A program made the position numbers and the translations under genes. Source: Phlyctochytrium arcticum (taxonomy: Eukaryota; Chytridiomycota; Chytridiomycetes; Chytridiales; Chytridiaceae). From it: DNA of 64,000 bases. The stretch is taken from contig JAHLKI010000006.1 of assembly GCA_025602905.1 (NCBI GenBank), positions 558,001 through 622,000 of the forward strand, given 5' to 3'. The notes beneath the pieces were generated by a model, which was not told the DNA's origin, ran no database searches, and worked only from the letters and a program-made list of their open reading frames with translations. Positions 20,548-31,143 of the stretch are shown piece by piece. Every line of letters begins with the position of its first letter. The first letter of the stretch is position 1.

Positions 20548-22185
20548 ATGTCTAGAATCCTCCGCCATTGGACCGCAATTACGGCGAATCCCTCACGATC
20601 TTGCCAAAGTTCTGCGAATCCACAGTCTTCATGTCGAGGTACTTGCCGTACCCGAGTTCTTCACCCTTTTGGAACGTCTGAGAATCGACAAGTGTCATCC
20701 ATATCGCAAGAGCAGGATACATCTGCTGTAAAAAGAAAGCCGGGTCGCCCAAAGAAGATAAAGGAAACCAGTTCTGAAACTAGTTTGCCGTCATCAAATC
20801 CGAAGGATGCATTGCCAATCGCACCCAAAAATGAGCGGAAAACATCAGCTAAACAGGACGTGGTTCCCACTCCCGGTCCCATATCAGAAAACCATAATCA
20901 ACACATCACGGACATTCTCACCGGTACGTCTTGTCATACACAAGTTCTTATAATGAAGCAGTAATCTAATTCTGTTTGAAAGAACTCGGCCGATGCGAGA
21001 AAAACCGGGGAAACCCCATGAAAGCCTTGGCCTATACCAAATCCGTCACAATCATTTCGCGGTACCCCAAACCGCTCGAAAGCGGTAAAGAAGCACAACA
21101 GCTCAAGGGAGTGGGGGTCAAACTGGCGCGGAGGATTCAGGAGATTATTGATACGGTTTGTATGGATTTGAGGTACAGGGGGGTGTTTTGCTGATGTTGT
21201 GCGTTTTGAAGGGGACGTGTACAGATTTGGAAGAATCGAAGAATGATGAGCGGTTACAGGCGATTAATACATTGACGCTTGTAAGCGGGATCGGGTAAGA
21301 ACCTCCTCAAGTCCTTTTTTGTGTATCCGTATCATTGATTGCGTATACAGAACACAAGCAGCAACCAAACTATATGACCAACATGGCATACGCAACTTGG
21401 AGGATCTTTGGCAAGATTTATCACTTCTGACCCATCATCAGCGGGTAGGACGTGAGTACTTTAAAGAGTTCCAACAAATGATTCCGAGGGATGAAGTTGA
21501 CGTCTGGGAGGTACTGTCTGTCTCCTCATTCTCATAAACCATTACTCACACTTCCTTAGAAATTGATTGATAAGGCCATGAAAGAGGTCGACCCGCAAAT
21601 GACTTTAACCATTGTCGGCTCTCATAGACGCAATGCGGCGTTTTCGGGGGACGTGGACGCGTTATTCACCCACCCGGAGTTTACGTCCACGTCCAAGAGT
21701 AGCTTCTCGAGTCGGGATTTACTGGCCCGGATTGTTGATAAACTTAAGGGGGAGCGGTACATTATTGACGATTTGAGTCAGGGGGATGTCAAATATATGG
21801 TTCGCAATCGGTGATTTTTGCAATAGTATTAACGCTTTGTTTGCAACAGGGAGTTTGCAAATTACATGACCCAAACTCCATTCCCCGCCGAATCGATATC
21901 CGGCTTCACCCCTCCGACCAGTACTGGCCGGCCGTATGTCACTGGACCGGCTCCGACAATTTCAACCGCTGGATCCGGGGAGTTGCGCAAGACCAGGGCA
22001 TGACGCTCGGTGAATACGGGTTGAAGATTAAAGATACAGGTAAAACTGTGATTTTTGTGATTTTGGGGGGTTGTTTAACTTATGAGGATGTTGGTATAGG
22101 GGAAGTACTGGAGTTAGACTCTGAACGGGCCATGTTTGAGTTGTTGGGGGTAGATTGGCTGGACCCCCCTCAGAGGAATTGGTAG
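20548..22185 (+). CDS. Family-X DNA polymerase, pol beta-like, copy 1 (catalytic residues intact)
   Basis: Seven exons: 20548..20923, 20983..21155, 21212..21294, 21351..21510, 21560..21799, 21850..22039, 22100..22185; 435 residues. An N-terminal extension carries an AT-hook-like KRKPGRPKK. The 8-kDa lyase domain opens with ITDILTELG and contains the helix-hairpin-helix LKGVGVKLARRI. A second hairpin, SGIGTQAATKLYDQHGI, begins the polymerase core. The catalytic carboxylates are Asp295 and Asp297 in GSHRRNAAFSGDVDALFTHP and Asp360 in RRIDIRL. HWTGS replaces the YFTGS of pol beta at the sugar-gate position and resembles the WTGS of pol mu/TdT. There is no BRCT domain, unlike typical fungal Pol4. 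Expected role: gap filling in base excision repair or end joining. A diverged tandem copy follows. Confidence 0.92.
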
Positions 22186-22319
22186 AGTATGATAGGAATC
22201 TTGTATTCAACTGCTAGCTGTAGATATGTAATGGATAGATATTTACAACCATTTCTGATTGAACTACAAAAACACGCACCCAAAACCCCCCATGGGCCAC
22301 GGTATTCTGCAAAGCTTGA

Positions 22320-24000
22320 ACCTGTCAAAATGCAGGCGTTCCACCCCCCCACTGTCCAATCTTGAACCTGTCAAAATGCATTGGCAAGGCTGCAATTTCT
22401 ACAAAGACCTGCAGTACCTTACAATCATAAAAGGACGACTGAAGTATTCTAAACCCACTCTTGACGCCTGACGACAACGACTCCCAATATGACTAGAATT
22501 CTCCCACACTGGAAAGTAATCGCCGGGAATCTCTCACGATATTGCCGAAGCGTTGCATATCCAAAGTCTTCATGTCGATATACCAGCAGTGGCGGAGGGG
22601 TACGCTCTGTTCAACCTATCGCCAAGTCACCAAAATACTTCAGTCCTGGTCCCATCTTGGATAACAAGAATGAACTCATTACAGATATTCTCGAAGGTAC
22701 GCCTGTCAAGGCGAATTTTGTAGGGACCAGTAATCTGATTTCTGTTTATTTGTAAAGCACTCGGCAATAATCAGATTAGGAAGGGTCCGCGGGGAGATCC
22801 CATGAAGGCATTGGCGTATGCCAAATCCGCGACAGTCATTTCCCGCTACCCCAAACCTCTCGAGAGTGGGAAAGAAGCGCAAGCGCTGAAAGGGGTCGAC
22901 GTCCAGTCGGCCCTACAGACTCAGGAGATTATTGATACGGTGGGTGGGGGCATTTTCCCTTTTTGTGTTTGCGCCGGTTTCCTTATGTGTTTTGCTTGCC
23001 AGGGCACTTGCATGGAGTTTAAAGCATTGGGGAATGATGAACGACTCACCGCAATCGCGGCCCTAGGTTTTTGGAGCGGAATCGGGTAAGAACAGCTCCA
23101 AGTCCTTTTGTCTTTCGTGTCATTGATGGCGAAAACCAGGGAGACAACAGCAACCTGTATGACCAACATGGCATACGCAAAGTGGAAGATCTTGAGAACA
23201 ACCCATACGTTCTAACTCACGAGCAGTTTGCAAGATTCATGTACCATGGAGACTTTTATCAACGAATTCCTCGGGCCGAGGTTGACATGTGGGAGGTACG
23301 TCTACCTTCATCACATGACATATCATACACTTACCCGCTTCTAGAAACTGATTGATGAGGCCGTCAAGGAGGTAGATCCCCGAATGGTTTCGACCATCGT
23401 CGGCTCGCATAGACGTAATGCGGCGTTTTCGTGGGAGGTGGATGTGCTATTCACCCATCCCGAGTTTACGTCTACCTCGAGTGCCGGTAGATTTTGGGGC
23501 GGATATTTGGTGACCCGTATCGTCAAGAAACTCAAGGAAAAAAAGCTCATTATTGAGGACTTGACTCAGGGAGATGAGGGAGATGTAAAATATATGGTGA
23601 GACATCAACCGCCAAGTTTAACCCTTTTCCATTTAGTTAAATGCGTTTTATGTACAGGGAGTATGCAAATTACGTGATCCTGACTTGCGTACGGCCCGCC
23701 AAATCGATATCCGATTTCACCCATACGATCAGTACTGGCCTGCAGTCTGGCACTGGACGGGCTCCCGAGGTTATACTTCCTGGATAGGAGAAGTCGCGCA
23801 AGATCAAGGAATGACGCTAAAAGAATACGGGTTGAAGGTTGAAGAGACAGGTTTGTCTTTCGTACTGTGAGTTGCGAGACCACTTGACTAATTTTTTGGC
23901 GGTTTTAGGCGAGATGCTAAAGTTTGACACTGAGCGGGCCATGTATGATTTCTTGGGTGCAGAGTGGGTGGAACCTCATGAGAGAAATTGGTAGAAGTAT
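22320..24000. repeat. Pol X tandem duplication, unit 2
   Basis: Second copy of promoter and gene. Its promoter holds the 'cttgaacctgtcaaaatgca' element twice (near 22315 and 22363), against one in unit 1, showing further local duplication. Confidence 0.8.
22489..23994 (+). CDS. Family-X DNA polymerase copy 2, probably catalytically impaired
   Basis: Seven exons: 22489..22696, 22758..22939, 23003..23085, 23151..23295, 23345..23596, 23658..23850, 23909..23994; 382 residues, all phases as in copy 1. The frame is open throughout, so it may be expressed. Key differences: the catalytic loop SGDVDALFTHP of copy 1 reads SWEVDVLFTHP here, so the first metal-binding Asp is Glu237 and the preceding Gly is Trp; Asp239 and Asp307 (RQIDIRF) remain. 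The first helix-hairpin-helix is damaged (LKGVDVQSALQT for LKGVGVKLARRI), and the N-terminal AT-hook is missing. The acceptor of exon 4 has shifted downstream by a few codons to stay in frame (23150/23151). It could be a decaying paralogue, or a non-catalytic partner. Confidence 0.85.
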
Positions 24001-24333
24001 GATAGTTGGCACGCTCTCATCTTGGTATATAACACCTAGCTGTGGATATGTAGAGGACATCACAACCAGAAACACATTTCGCGACATGATTAGATTTTAA
24101 TCCATTCATTAAACTATCATTGAAAAAGCAAACACATTGTTAAAAAACATTGGAATAAAATAGATATCGACAGGAAACTGTACAAGAAGAGGGGGGATGG
24201 GCTCAGAAAGAACCGGGAGGTTGATTGACGTATTTGTTCCCAATGCAATCGCGGAGGATGGATGGATTTAAGGTATTGAACCGCAAAGACTTTTTTGGGG
24301 AGGGTATAGCAGAAAACGGCAAAGGTCTTTAAA
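23995..24333. other. Convergent 3' spacer
   Basis: AT-rich 3' flanks of Pol X copy 2 and NC2-alpha. No gene seen. Confidence 0.5.
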
Positions 24334-24843
24334 TTACTGCTCAATCTTGGCCGGTCGACCCCGGCCCCTCCCCCGTTTTGTTGGAGTTGGCTCATCCTCC
24401 CCTTTCACGTCGCCAGCACCAGCAGATGGGGACTCGGGCGCAGCAGATTCGAGTGGATTTGGGAGGTTTTCGACAATATCACGCAGAAAATCGAATTTGT
24501 CTACTTCCATTATACTCCGTTTCCTGTAAACGAATTCAATATCGTGAATCTGGTAAAGGAACACACTGATAAACTTACAAATGCGCAGCATTCAGCTTCT
24601 TGGCTCCTCGGCCCCGGGCATACTCACACGTTTCATCAATCAAACTCTGCATGAATAATTCTAGGGCTTTGGAGATGAGGATCGGTGTTGCTTGGGCGAC
24701 TTTGCCGACTTCTTCATCTAAGCGCATGATTTTTTTAATCCGTGCCTGATAGGTTGAAAAATAGCTTTAGACGGGGGATCATCGGATCACAAAGATTGAG
24801 ATGGACTTGCCACAGGAAACTTTGTCTTGTAACGTTTTTGCAT
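24334..24843 (-). CDS. NC2-alpha / DRAP1 (Bur6-like) histone-fold corepressor subunit
   Basis: Three exons on the minus strand, 24843..24811, 24745..24579 and 24523..24334; 129 residues. The histone fold reads [34 protein letters not shown], then [13 protein letters not shown] and FDFLRDIV, the standard signature of the alpha subunit of negative cofactor 2, which with Dr1 binds TBP on promoters and blocks preinitiation complex assembly. The C-terminal tail ends in an AT-hook-like [11 protein letters not shown]. The first intron has a GC donor (GTG|GCAAGT) and an AG acceptor; using GC restores the FPVARIKK found in fungal relatives, while the nearest GT would drop the Val. The initiator ATG is only 11 codons before that splice. 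Confidence 0.9.
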
Positions 24844-25298
24844 GGTTCTAGCTTGATGGGTATAGAAATTTGTGAGGTTTGTTGATAATTTGGTGTTTTT
24901 GGGGGGGAGTCAGATTGGCACGTTTGTAGAGAGGATCCTTTTTCGTGTGGAGAATAGGTGGCAGTAGTTTTCCGGCTTTCCTTCCTTCTCGTGAATAATT
25001 AATATGCACTATATGCTTCAAGAGTTCCAAAGTTCCAGAGTCAATGATCAAACCTCCCCGCGATTCTGCAAAACTCCGAGAAACGCAGCAGTACTGCGCA
25101 ATGATACCCTCTTTGATAAATGAACGGCGCAGCCACTTGTATGTCAATTTGTATCGTCCTTTGCGATCGAAAGTTTGCTTCCCACAGGAGATGAATACGT
25201 TGCGACAGAGAGTATTCCATCTGTTTCCCAATCCCAGTCGTACTCCTTTACTCAGACTACCTTTATTCCGTACCGCAAGCTTGTCCAAGGTCCGCACA
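24844..25298. other. Divergent spacer of NC2-alpha and prolyl oligopeptidase
   Basis: Holds an in-frame upstream extension of the prolyl oligopeptidase frame from an ATG at 25191, with a basic, Leu/Phe-rich stretch that could be a mitochondrial presequence. Otherwise nothing recognised. Confidence 0.45.
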
Positions 25299-28200
25299 AT
25301 GACTACAGCAATCACTTACCCAACCGTTCGACGCGACGAAGCATCGGTGGAGAAGATTCATGGAACGGAAGTCAAGGACCCGTATCGGTGGTTGGAGGAT
25401 CCGGATTCTGAAGAGACTAAAGTAAGTTTAGTTTCGTTGGGATGCGTGCGGATGAGCATACCGAATATGCGAGATCATGGGAACGATGCACCTGGCACGT
25501 CTTGGATTGTTGGACTATATGAACAAGCAGTGGGAGGACACTTTGATGGAACAGAATAGCATCTGGATTGTGTGGATGTGTGTTTAGCGAACCGAGCGGG
25601 ATGAAGCGATTCTCGACCGTCACTCGTCTATGCTGTAAGCGATGTACCTCTGCTTTCAGGGGGTTACAAGGGGGAACACACGGTGTATTGGGCATCAGCC
25701 CGCACACACGGTGTATTGGACATCAGCCCGCACAAGTGGATGAAACCAGACAGTCCCTGGTGTATTTTGGTGGTTTGGCATGTACAGGGCGGTGGAAGAG
25801 TAGTACTATTCTGTAGGATACATGATTGGTGGGCTCGCCTCGGGTTGGTGTCGATGTGTAAGAGTTTCGGGGCATATCTGTATAAGATGGATGCGTTGCA
25901 CTTACTGCCATGTGTGGGAATATTTATTCGGGGTGCCGGGATGTCAGCTAGCCGATCTGGATTATGCCGCAACATGGAAGAAGTGTCAAGCATCATAGAC
26001 TAACAGAGTAGCGCAACTTAGGCGTTTGTCGACGCCCAGAACCAAGTCTTCAACGACTATATCAAGAAAAGTCCCATTCGCGAAAAATTCAAGGAAAAGC
26101 TGACGAAATTATGGAACTATGAACGGTAAATTTGCAATGTGATTGGCGTATCCTTCGTGTACGCTGACTTCCCACCAGATTCGGAACACCATTTAAGCGC
26201 GGAGACAAGTACTACTACTTTCACAACAGTGGTTTGCAAGCGCAATCCGTGCTGTACCAGCTAGACACCCTGGATGGCACACCAAAGACCTTTTTGGACC
26301 CCAACAAGCTGTCGGACGATGGCACAGTGTATGATTTGCGTGTGACCTTTGTTTATACCGTGGAGCGATGTCTCATCAAGTGCTCTAGATCGCTCAACAC
26401 ATATGGATTTAGCGAGTCCGGCAAGTTTTTCGCCTATGCTCTGTAAGCTCAATCATTTAGCTACTTCAATACGTGAATGTTGACCATGAAGCACAGGTCT
26501 GCAAGTGGTAGCGATTGGGTCAACATTCACATCCGTGAAACGCGTGAAGGTGCCCCAATGAATTTCGAAGAAAAGCCCCTGGAATGGTCAGTTCTGTGTT
26601 TACTTCTGTAACGCAACCAACTCCCTTTTGATATATTGTGAAAGGGCAAAGTTTACGTCTATCGAATGGCTCCATGACGATTCCGGCTTTTTCTACAATC
26701 GTTATCCAAAACCAGTCCACACTGCAGATGCCGGCACTGAGACTGATGCTAATAAAAACGCCATGGTATTTATCCTGTAAAACCTTGTTGGCCACTATAA
26801 ACTAATTGGCCTTTTCTCTCTCATCGAAAAGCTTTATTACCACAAAGTTGGTGAGTAAACTTGGATCCTCTGATTTGATGCAATGAACTAATCGGTAACG
26901 CGCAGGCACACCTCAGGAGCAAGACGTCATGATTTTCAAGCCGGATGACCCAGACCATATCGTTCATGCTGAAATGTCGGACGACGGAAAGTTTCTCGTC
27001 ATGGCGATTCACCGCAGTTGCGATCCTGAAACCAAGATTCATTTGCTGGACATTGAGAAAACATTCCAAAAATCAGATAACATTGCAGGTTGGTGTGGGA
27101 TCTATTTTTGTTTGAAACTTTCGTTCTCTTGATGCTGACAATGAAACGCAGCGAATCTGCAGTTTACCAAAGTTATCGAGTAAGTTATGGAAATCCGAAT
27201 CAAGAATTTGCATGATTTCTTATAAGTGCCTTTTTTCAACAGCGACTTTACGGCAGAGTTCCGCTAGTAAGTCATGATGCTTTTCAATCCATTTGATCAT
27301 TATATTGACTAGGTTGATATTTAGTTTGACGAATGAAGGACGAATTTTCTATTTCCAGACATCGTTGGATGCTCCCAGGAAAAGAATTGTCAAGTACGAT
27401 CTTGATCACCCTGAAAAGGTGTGTAAGAATGAAAGGTTCTAGTGGCGCATTTGGGGGTACTCAATCTTCCCGCAGGGTTTTATCGAAGTCATTCCTCAGA
27501 GCGAGGATGTTTTGTCGGAATCGTCAGTTGTGGCTGGTGATAAGCTCATTTTGATCTATTTACACGATGTCAAGGTACGTCGCTTTGAGTACACGCACTT
27601 CAATCAGCTAGACTTATAATCCCCACAGCACGTTCTCCGCTTGCACTCTTTGAGCAGTGGTGAGGCCCTTAATCCCAAAGAACTTCCACTTCCCATTGGA
27701 GCCATTGTAGGAGCCCTGACTGGAAAGAAGGATCAGCAAGAAATGTAAGTTCAAGCATCTAGCAAAGGCTAATCGTATTTGCTGCCGACTGATCCCCGGA
27801 TAGTTTCTATTCCTTTGCGTCATTCATCACTCCGGGAATGATCTACCGCTTTGATTTCCGCACGATGACCCACTCTGTGTTTCGTGAAACCAAGGTTGAA
27901 GGGTAATGTGAACGCGAGGAGAAACGCGGCTTCGAGACACTGACCTCTCCTTGCAGCTTTAAAGCTGATGATGTGGAGACCAAGCAAATCTTTTACTCTA
28001 GCAAGGACGGTACAAAGGTATTGTTATTTGAGGGCCTTTTTGAAAGCATCCATGTTGATGTTTCGTTTTACAGATTCCCATGTACATTACATCGCGAAAG
28101 GTGGGCGTTGCATCTGTTCTTTTTTCAGAATAAGTTTGACTGATATCATCAAAGGGCTTGAAGCTCGACGGCAACAACGCCACACTCTTGTACGGATATG

Positions 28201-29377
28201 GAGGATTCAATGTTCCAATTCTGCCCAGCTTTTCTGTCACTTGGTGAGTTTTGGATTTGCTCATAACTTGTGTGATACTGAATCGTTTTGCAGGATGGTA
28301 ATGCGCCCCTTCTTTTCCTTCTCGAGTGTATGGAGACTAATCTTTGCTTTGCTTTGCGATCTATTAGACTTTTGTCCAGCACATGAATGTAAGCTCCAGC
28401 GGCCCCACCAAATCAAATCAATCATGAGCGGTACTGACGTATTTACAGGGTGTAGTAGCCGTCGCCAACATCCGAGGCGGGTCCGAATACGGACAAGACT
28501 GGCACGATGCTGGTCGCCTCCGCAACAAACAAAATTGTTTTGACGACTTCCAAGCGGCCGCCAAGTACCTCGTGGCGGAAAAATACACGGTCCCCAAGAA
28601 GCTTGCCATTAATGGAGCATCCAACGGCGGTCTTTTAGTTGGCGCATGCCTGAACCAGGCACCCGAACTCTTTGGATGTGGAATTGCGGATGTGGGAGTG
28701 ATGGATGTCACGCGGTTTCACAAGTTTACTATCGGGTTTGTGGCTTCGCTAGATTTGTGCAAAACCTGCTTTTCTAAATCGTTATTAGACATGCATGGAC
28801 ATCTGATTACGGAGACCCGGACAAGAAGGAGGATTTCGACGTCCTTTACAAGTATGTGCTTGAAAGTCAATATACGGCCAAGTTAGAGGGATACATTCTA
28901 ATGTTAATGTTAGATACTCCCCGGTCCACAATGTCCAAGCAGAAAAGCCGTATCCCGCCATTCTGATTACTACCGGAGACCACGATGATCGCGTGTACGC
29001 ACTTTGTTGCCCAGTCTTGACTGAAGCATGCAACCCGAATAACTCACGAAATATATAGGGTACCCCTCCACTCGCATAAGCTGCTTGCGACTTTACAGTA
29101 CAAGGCCAAGAATAACCCTCAGCCGATCCTCGAACGGATTGAAACCAAGGTAAGTCTAGATCCGATGTGCTTATCCGGCGACAACTGACGAGGAAATTTC
29201 ACGTAGGCGGGACATGGTGCTGGCAAGAGTACTCAACAGCGGGTAAGGATTTTGTTTTTTTTTTCTAAATTGAAAGTGCGAGGCGGGTTGGGCTAACAAC
29301 TGCCTTTTTAGATTGAAGATGCGACGGATAAGTTTGCCTTTATTGGTCTGACGATTGGTACAGAATGGAGGGACTAG
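25299..29377 (+). CDS. Prolyl oligopeptidase (S9A), 25 exons
   Basis: Exon starts/ends: 25299-25421, 26022-26125, 26179-26328, 26389-26442, 26497-26586, 26645-26765, 26832-26850, 26906-27088, 27152-27179, 27243-27266, 27325-27418, 27476-27574, 27629-27744, 27804-27902, 27957-28017, 28074-28100, 28155-28243, 28294-28297, 28368-28388, 28449-28735, 28789-28851, 28914-28994, 29059-29149, 29207-29242, 29312-29377. All phases agree. The protein follows the family end to end: [23 protein letters not shown], a beta-propeller, then the hydrolase domain with nucleophile GASNGG, Asp in GDHDDR and His in AGHGAGKST. It cleaves after Pro in short peptides. One exon is 4 nt, others are 19, 21 and 24 nt, while intron 1 is 600 nt. 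The chosen start aligns with the usual N-terminus; an ATG at 25191 would add a presequence-like leader. Confidence 0.93.
25422..26021 (+). other. Unusually long intron 1 of prolyl oligopeptidase with a direct repeat
   Basis: 600 nt against about 50-70 nt for the other introns of the gene. It contains two adjacent copies of about 27 bp (core 'acacggtgtattgg', ending 'catcagcccgcaca') near 25675-25735. No coding capacity that continues the protein is present, and the flanking exons join exactly as in relatives. Confidence 0.7.
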
Positions 29378-31018
29378 ATCTAGAATTTGTACTCTTGGGA
29401 CATTTTGTCGTCTACAAATGGTAATATTTGAGCTTTTCCGGCAAGATACCAGCGGCCACGGCCTTTGTGTAATTTACTGTATGACACCGATCAGAATTGA
29501 TGGCACTGGCAAGAGCGATGAAGGTCCTACGTTTACATTCACGCACGACCTTCATCACGCCACCAACCGGACCTTCATCGCCGGCGTTAATAAACGGAGG
29601 GAGCAAGCGGTGTCTTGAGGGCCAGAGAAGCCCGATAGTGGGTGTGCAGGGTGACTTTCTTTCCAAGTATTATGATCCTTGTCTTTCCCATTTTGCATAC
29701 AATCAAATCCCAGTCATCCACATTGCACTCTGCCCAAGTTGCGGGCGACTTTATTCATGGTACACGCTGGTCAATCCGCACATAATGGACGGGGTCGACT
29801 TCTACCATCAGTGCAGCTTGCACCTAGGCTGGCTACTGCGCGCAATCTTTGAGATGTAATGTGGCAGGCTCACAAGATGGAGAATTGCGTATGGTGAAAC
29901 GATTTCATTGTTATAAAATGCAAATGAAGGATATAATACAGAAGTTTTATGGTGGGTTCGACTTGTGTACGATAAGGATACTCGGCCCCCTAGTCACCTG
30001 TGGGGTGCCTGTCGGGCCTGTCCTGAGACTACTCGGTCTGGACCGCTGCATCGAAACCGACTCATCTTTTAGTTGACCAGGAGTCAATGTCTCGTCAAGT
30101 GCCTTACGAGCGAGGAAAGCTCTGTGTGTCGGGGTTTCAAATAGTTCAAGGGGGCACTCCCTGAGATTCGCCTTGGTCGGCGTCGAGATGTATGCGGTGT
30201 ATGCCCGGGGGCCCGGAACCCTGAGAGGCTTACTTTTGCTTTTTCTGTTGATTGAGTTTCTGTAAACTTTTTGGACTTTGAATGACTTGTGCCATGTATG
30301 ATTTACATTATGATGAATTGAATGTTGGGATCATATTGAACTATAGTAGTTGCCTATGTTTATATTTTTCGTATCTTGTTCCAAAATACACCAATTTGAC
30401 CATCAGAACCACCATAGCAAAAGGGTGCCAAAACCCGCCATGGCGATCTGGCGATACCTTTGCGGAATATACATGAGAGAGCTTTACATTTTCTTTGTCT
30501 ACACGCCATCTACCATTTTTGGCCCATTTCAATCATAAAGGGATTGGCGCTGTGGAGTTATATTGGATTTCAAGAAGAATAGCCTTTGCAGGCACTTACT
30601 GGAGGAAGTTGCCGTACTATTCCGGATGCAAAAAAGATGTGCGTGCCATCAACGAATGCTAAGAAGGCATAGATCTACCATCAGAAATGTTCTTGGGTCA
30701 GGATACAGCAGATCCAGACTCGTGATGGTCAACTGCCCTGCTCGAGTATGTTGACGCCATCCAGGAGAGTGGTAAGTGTGCCAGAGACATCCCCATATGT
30801 GCGTCTGCCGCATATGCAGGATGAGGAGGCAGGCTAAAATCAACACACTGCCTCTACGGCCTACTCTGCCTTCGAGGCTGACTTTGGGCAAATTTCATGT
30901 CGGAGTTTGAAAACGCGCTCGACCACAGCCGCGCTGGCTGGATCTGAGCGCTGAACGACTTCAGCCGCCGCCGGCAATGGCAGAAGGAAGTTGACTTCGA
31001 GTGCACGGACAAAAATGT
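29378..31018. other. 1.6-kb gene-free stretch
   Basis: No gene recognised. A plus-strand frame at 29497..29859 contains a CPSCG motif but lacks any other support. Small frames on both strands look random. Confidence 0.45.
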
Positions 31019-31025
31019 TATAAAA
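31019..31025 (+). promoter_or_regulatory. TATA box of the CHRD-domain gene
   Basis: TATAAAA about 120 bp upstream of the ATG at 31144. It implies that an in-frame upstream ATG at 31066 lies in the leader or close to the start of transcription; the signal peptide begins at 31144. Confidence 0.55.
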
Positions 31026-31143
31026 GGAGGGGCCCGGGGAAAGGAATTCAGCATCCAACAACCACTTGACATCCTCCAATCAACACACATTTTCTCTCTC
31101 TTCCTCAAACTTTTCCACCACCCACCTTTCAACGCGAGCAAAC

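Larger units (their letters stand above)
20400..22190. repeat. Pol X tandem duplication, unit 1
   Basis: Promoter and gene of the first family-X polymerase. The promoter element 'aacctgtcaaaatg' near 20413 and the leader 'ctgaagtactc' recur in unit 2, and all seven exons correspond one to one. Confidence 0.85.

Noticed and set aside
29497..29859. Plus-strand frame with a CPSCG motif as a zinc-ribbon gene
   Set aside because: Only one Cys pair, no start context and no continuation in any neighbouring frame.
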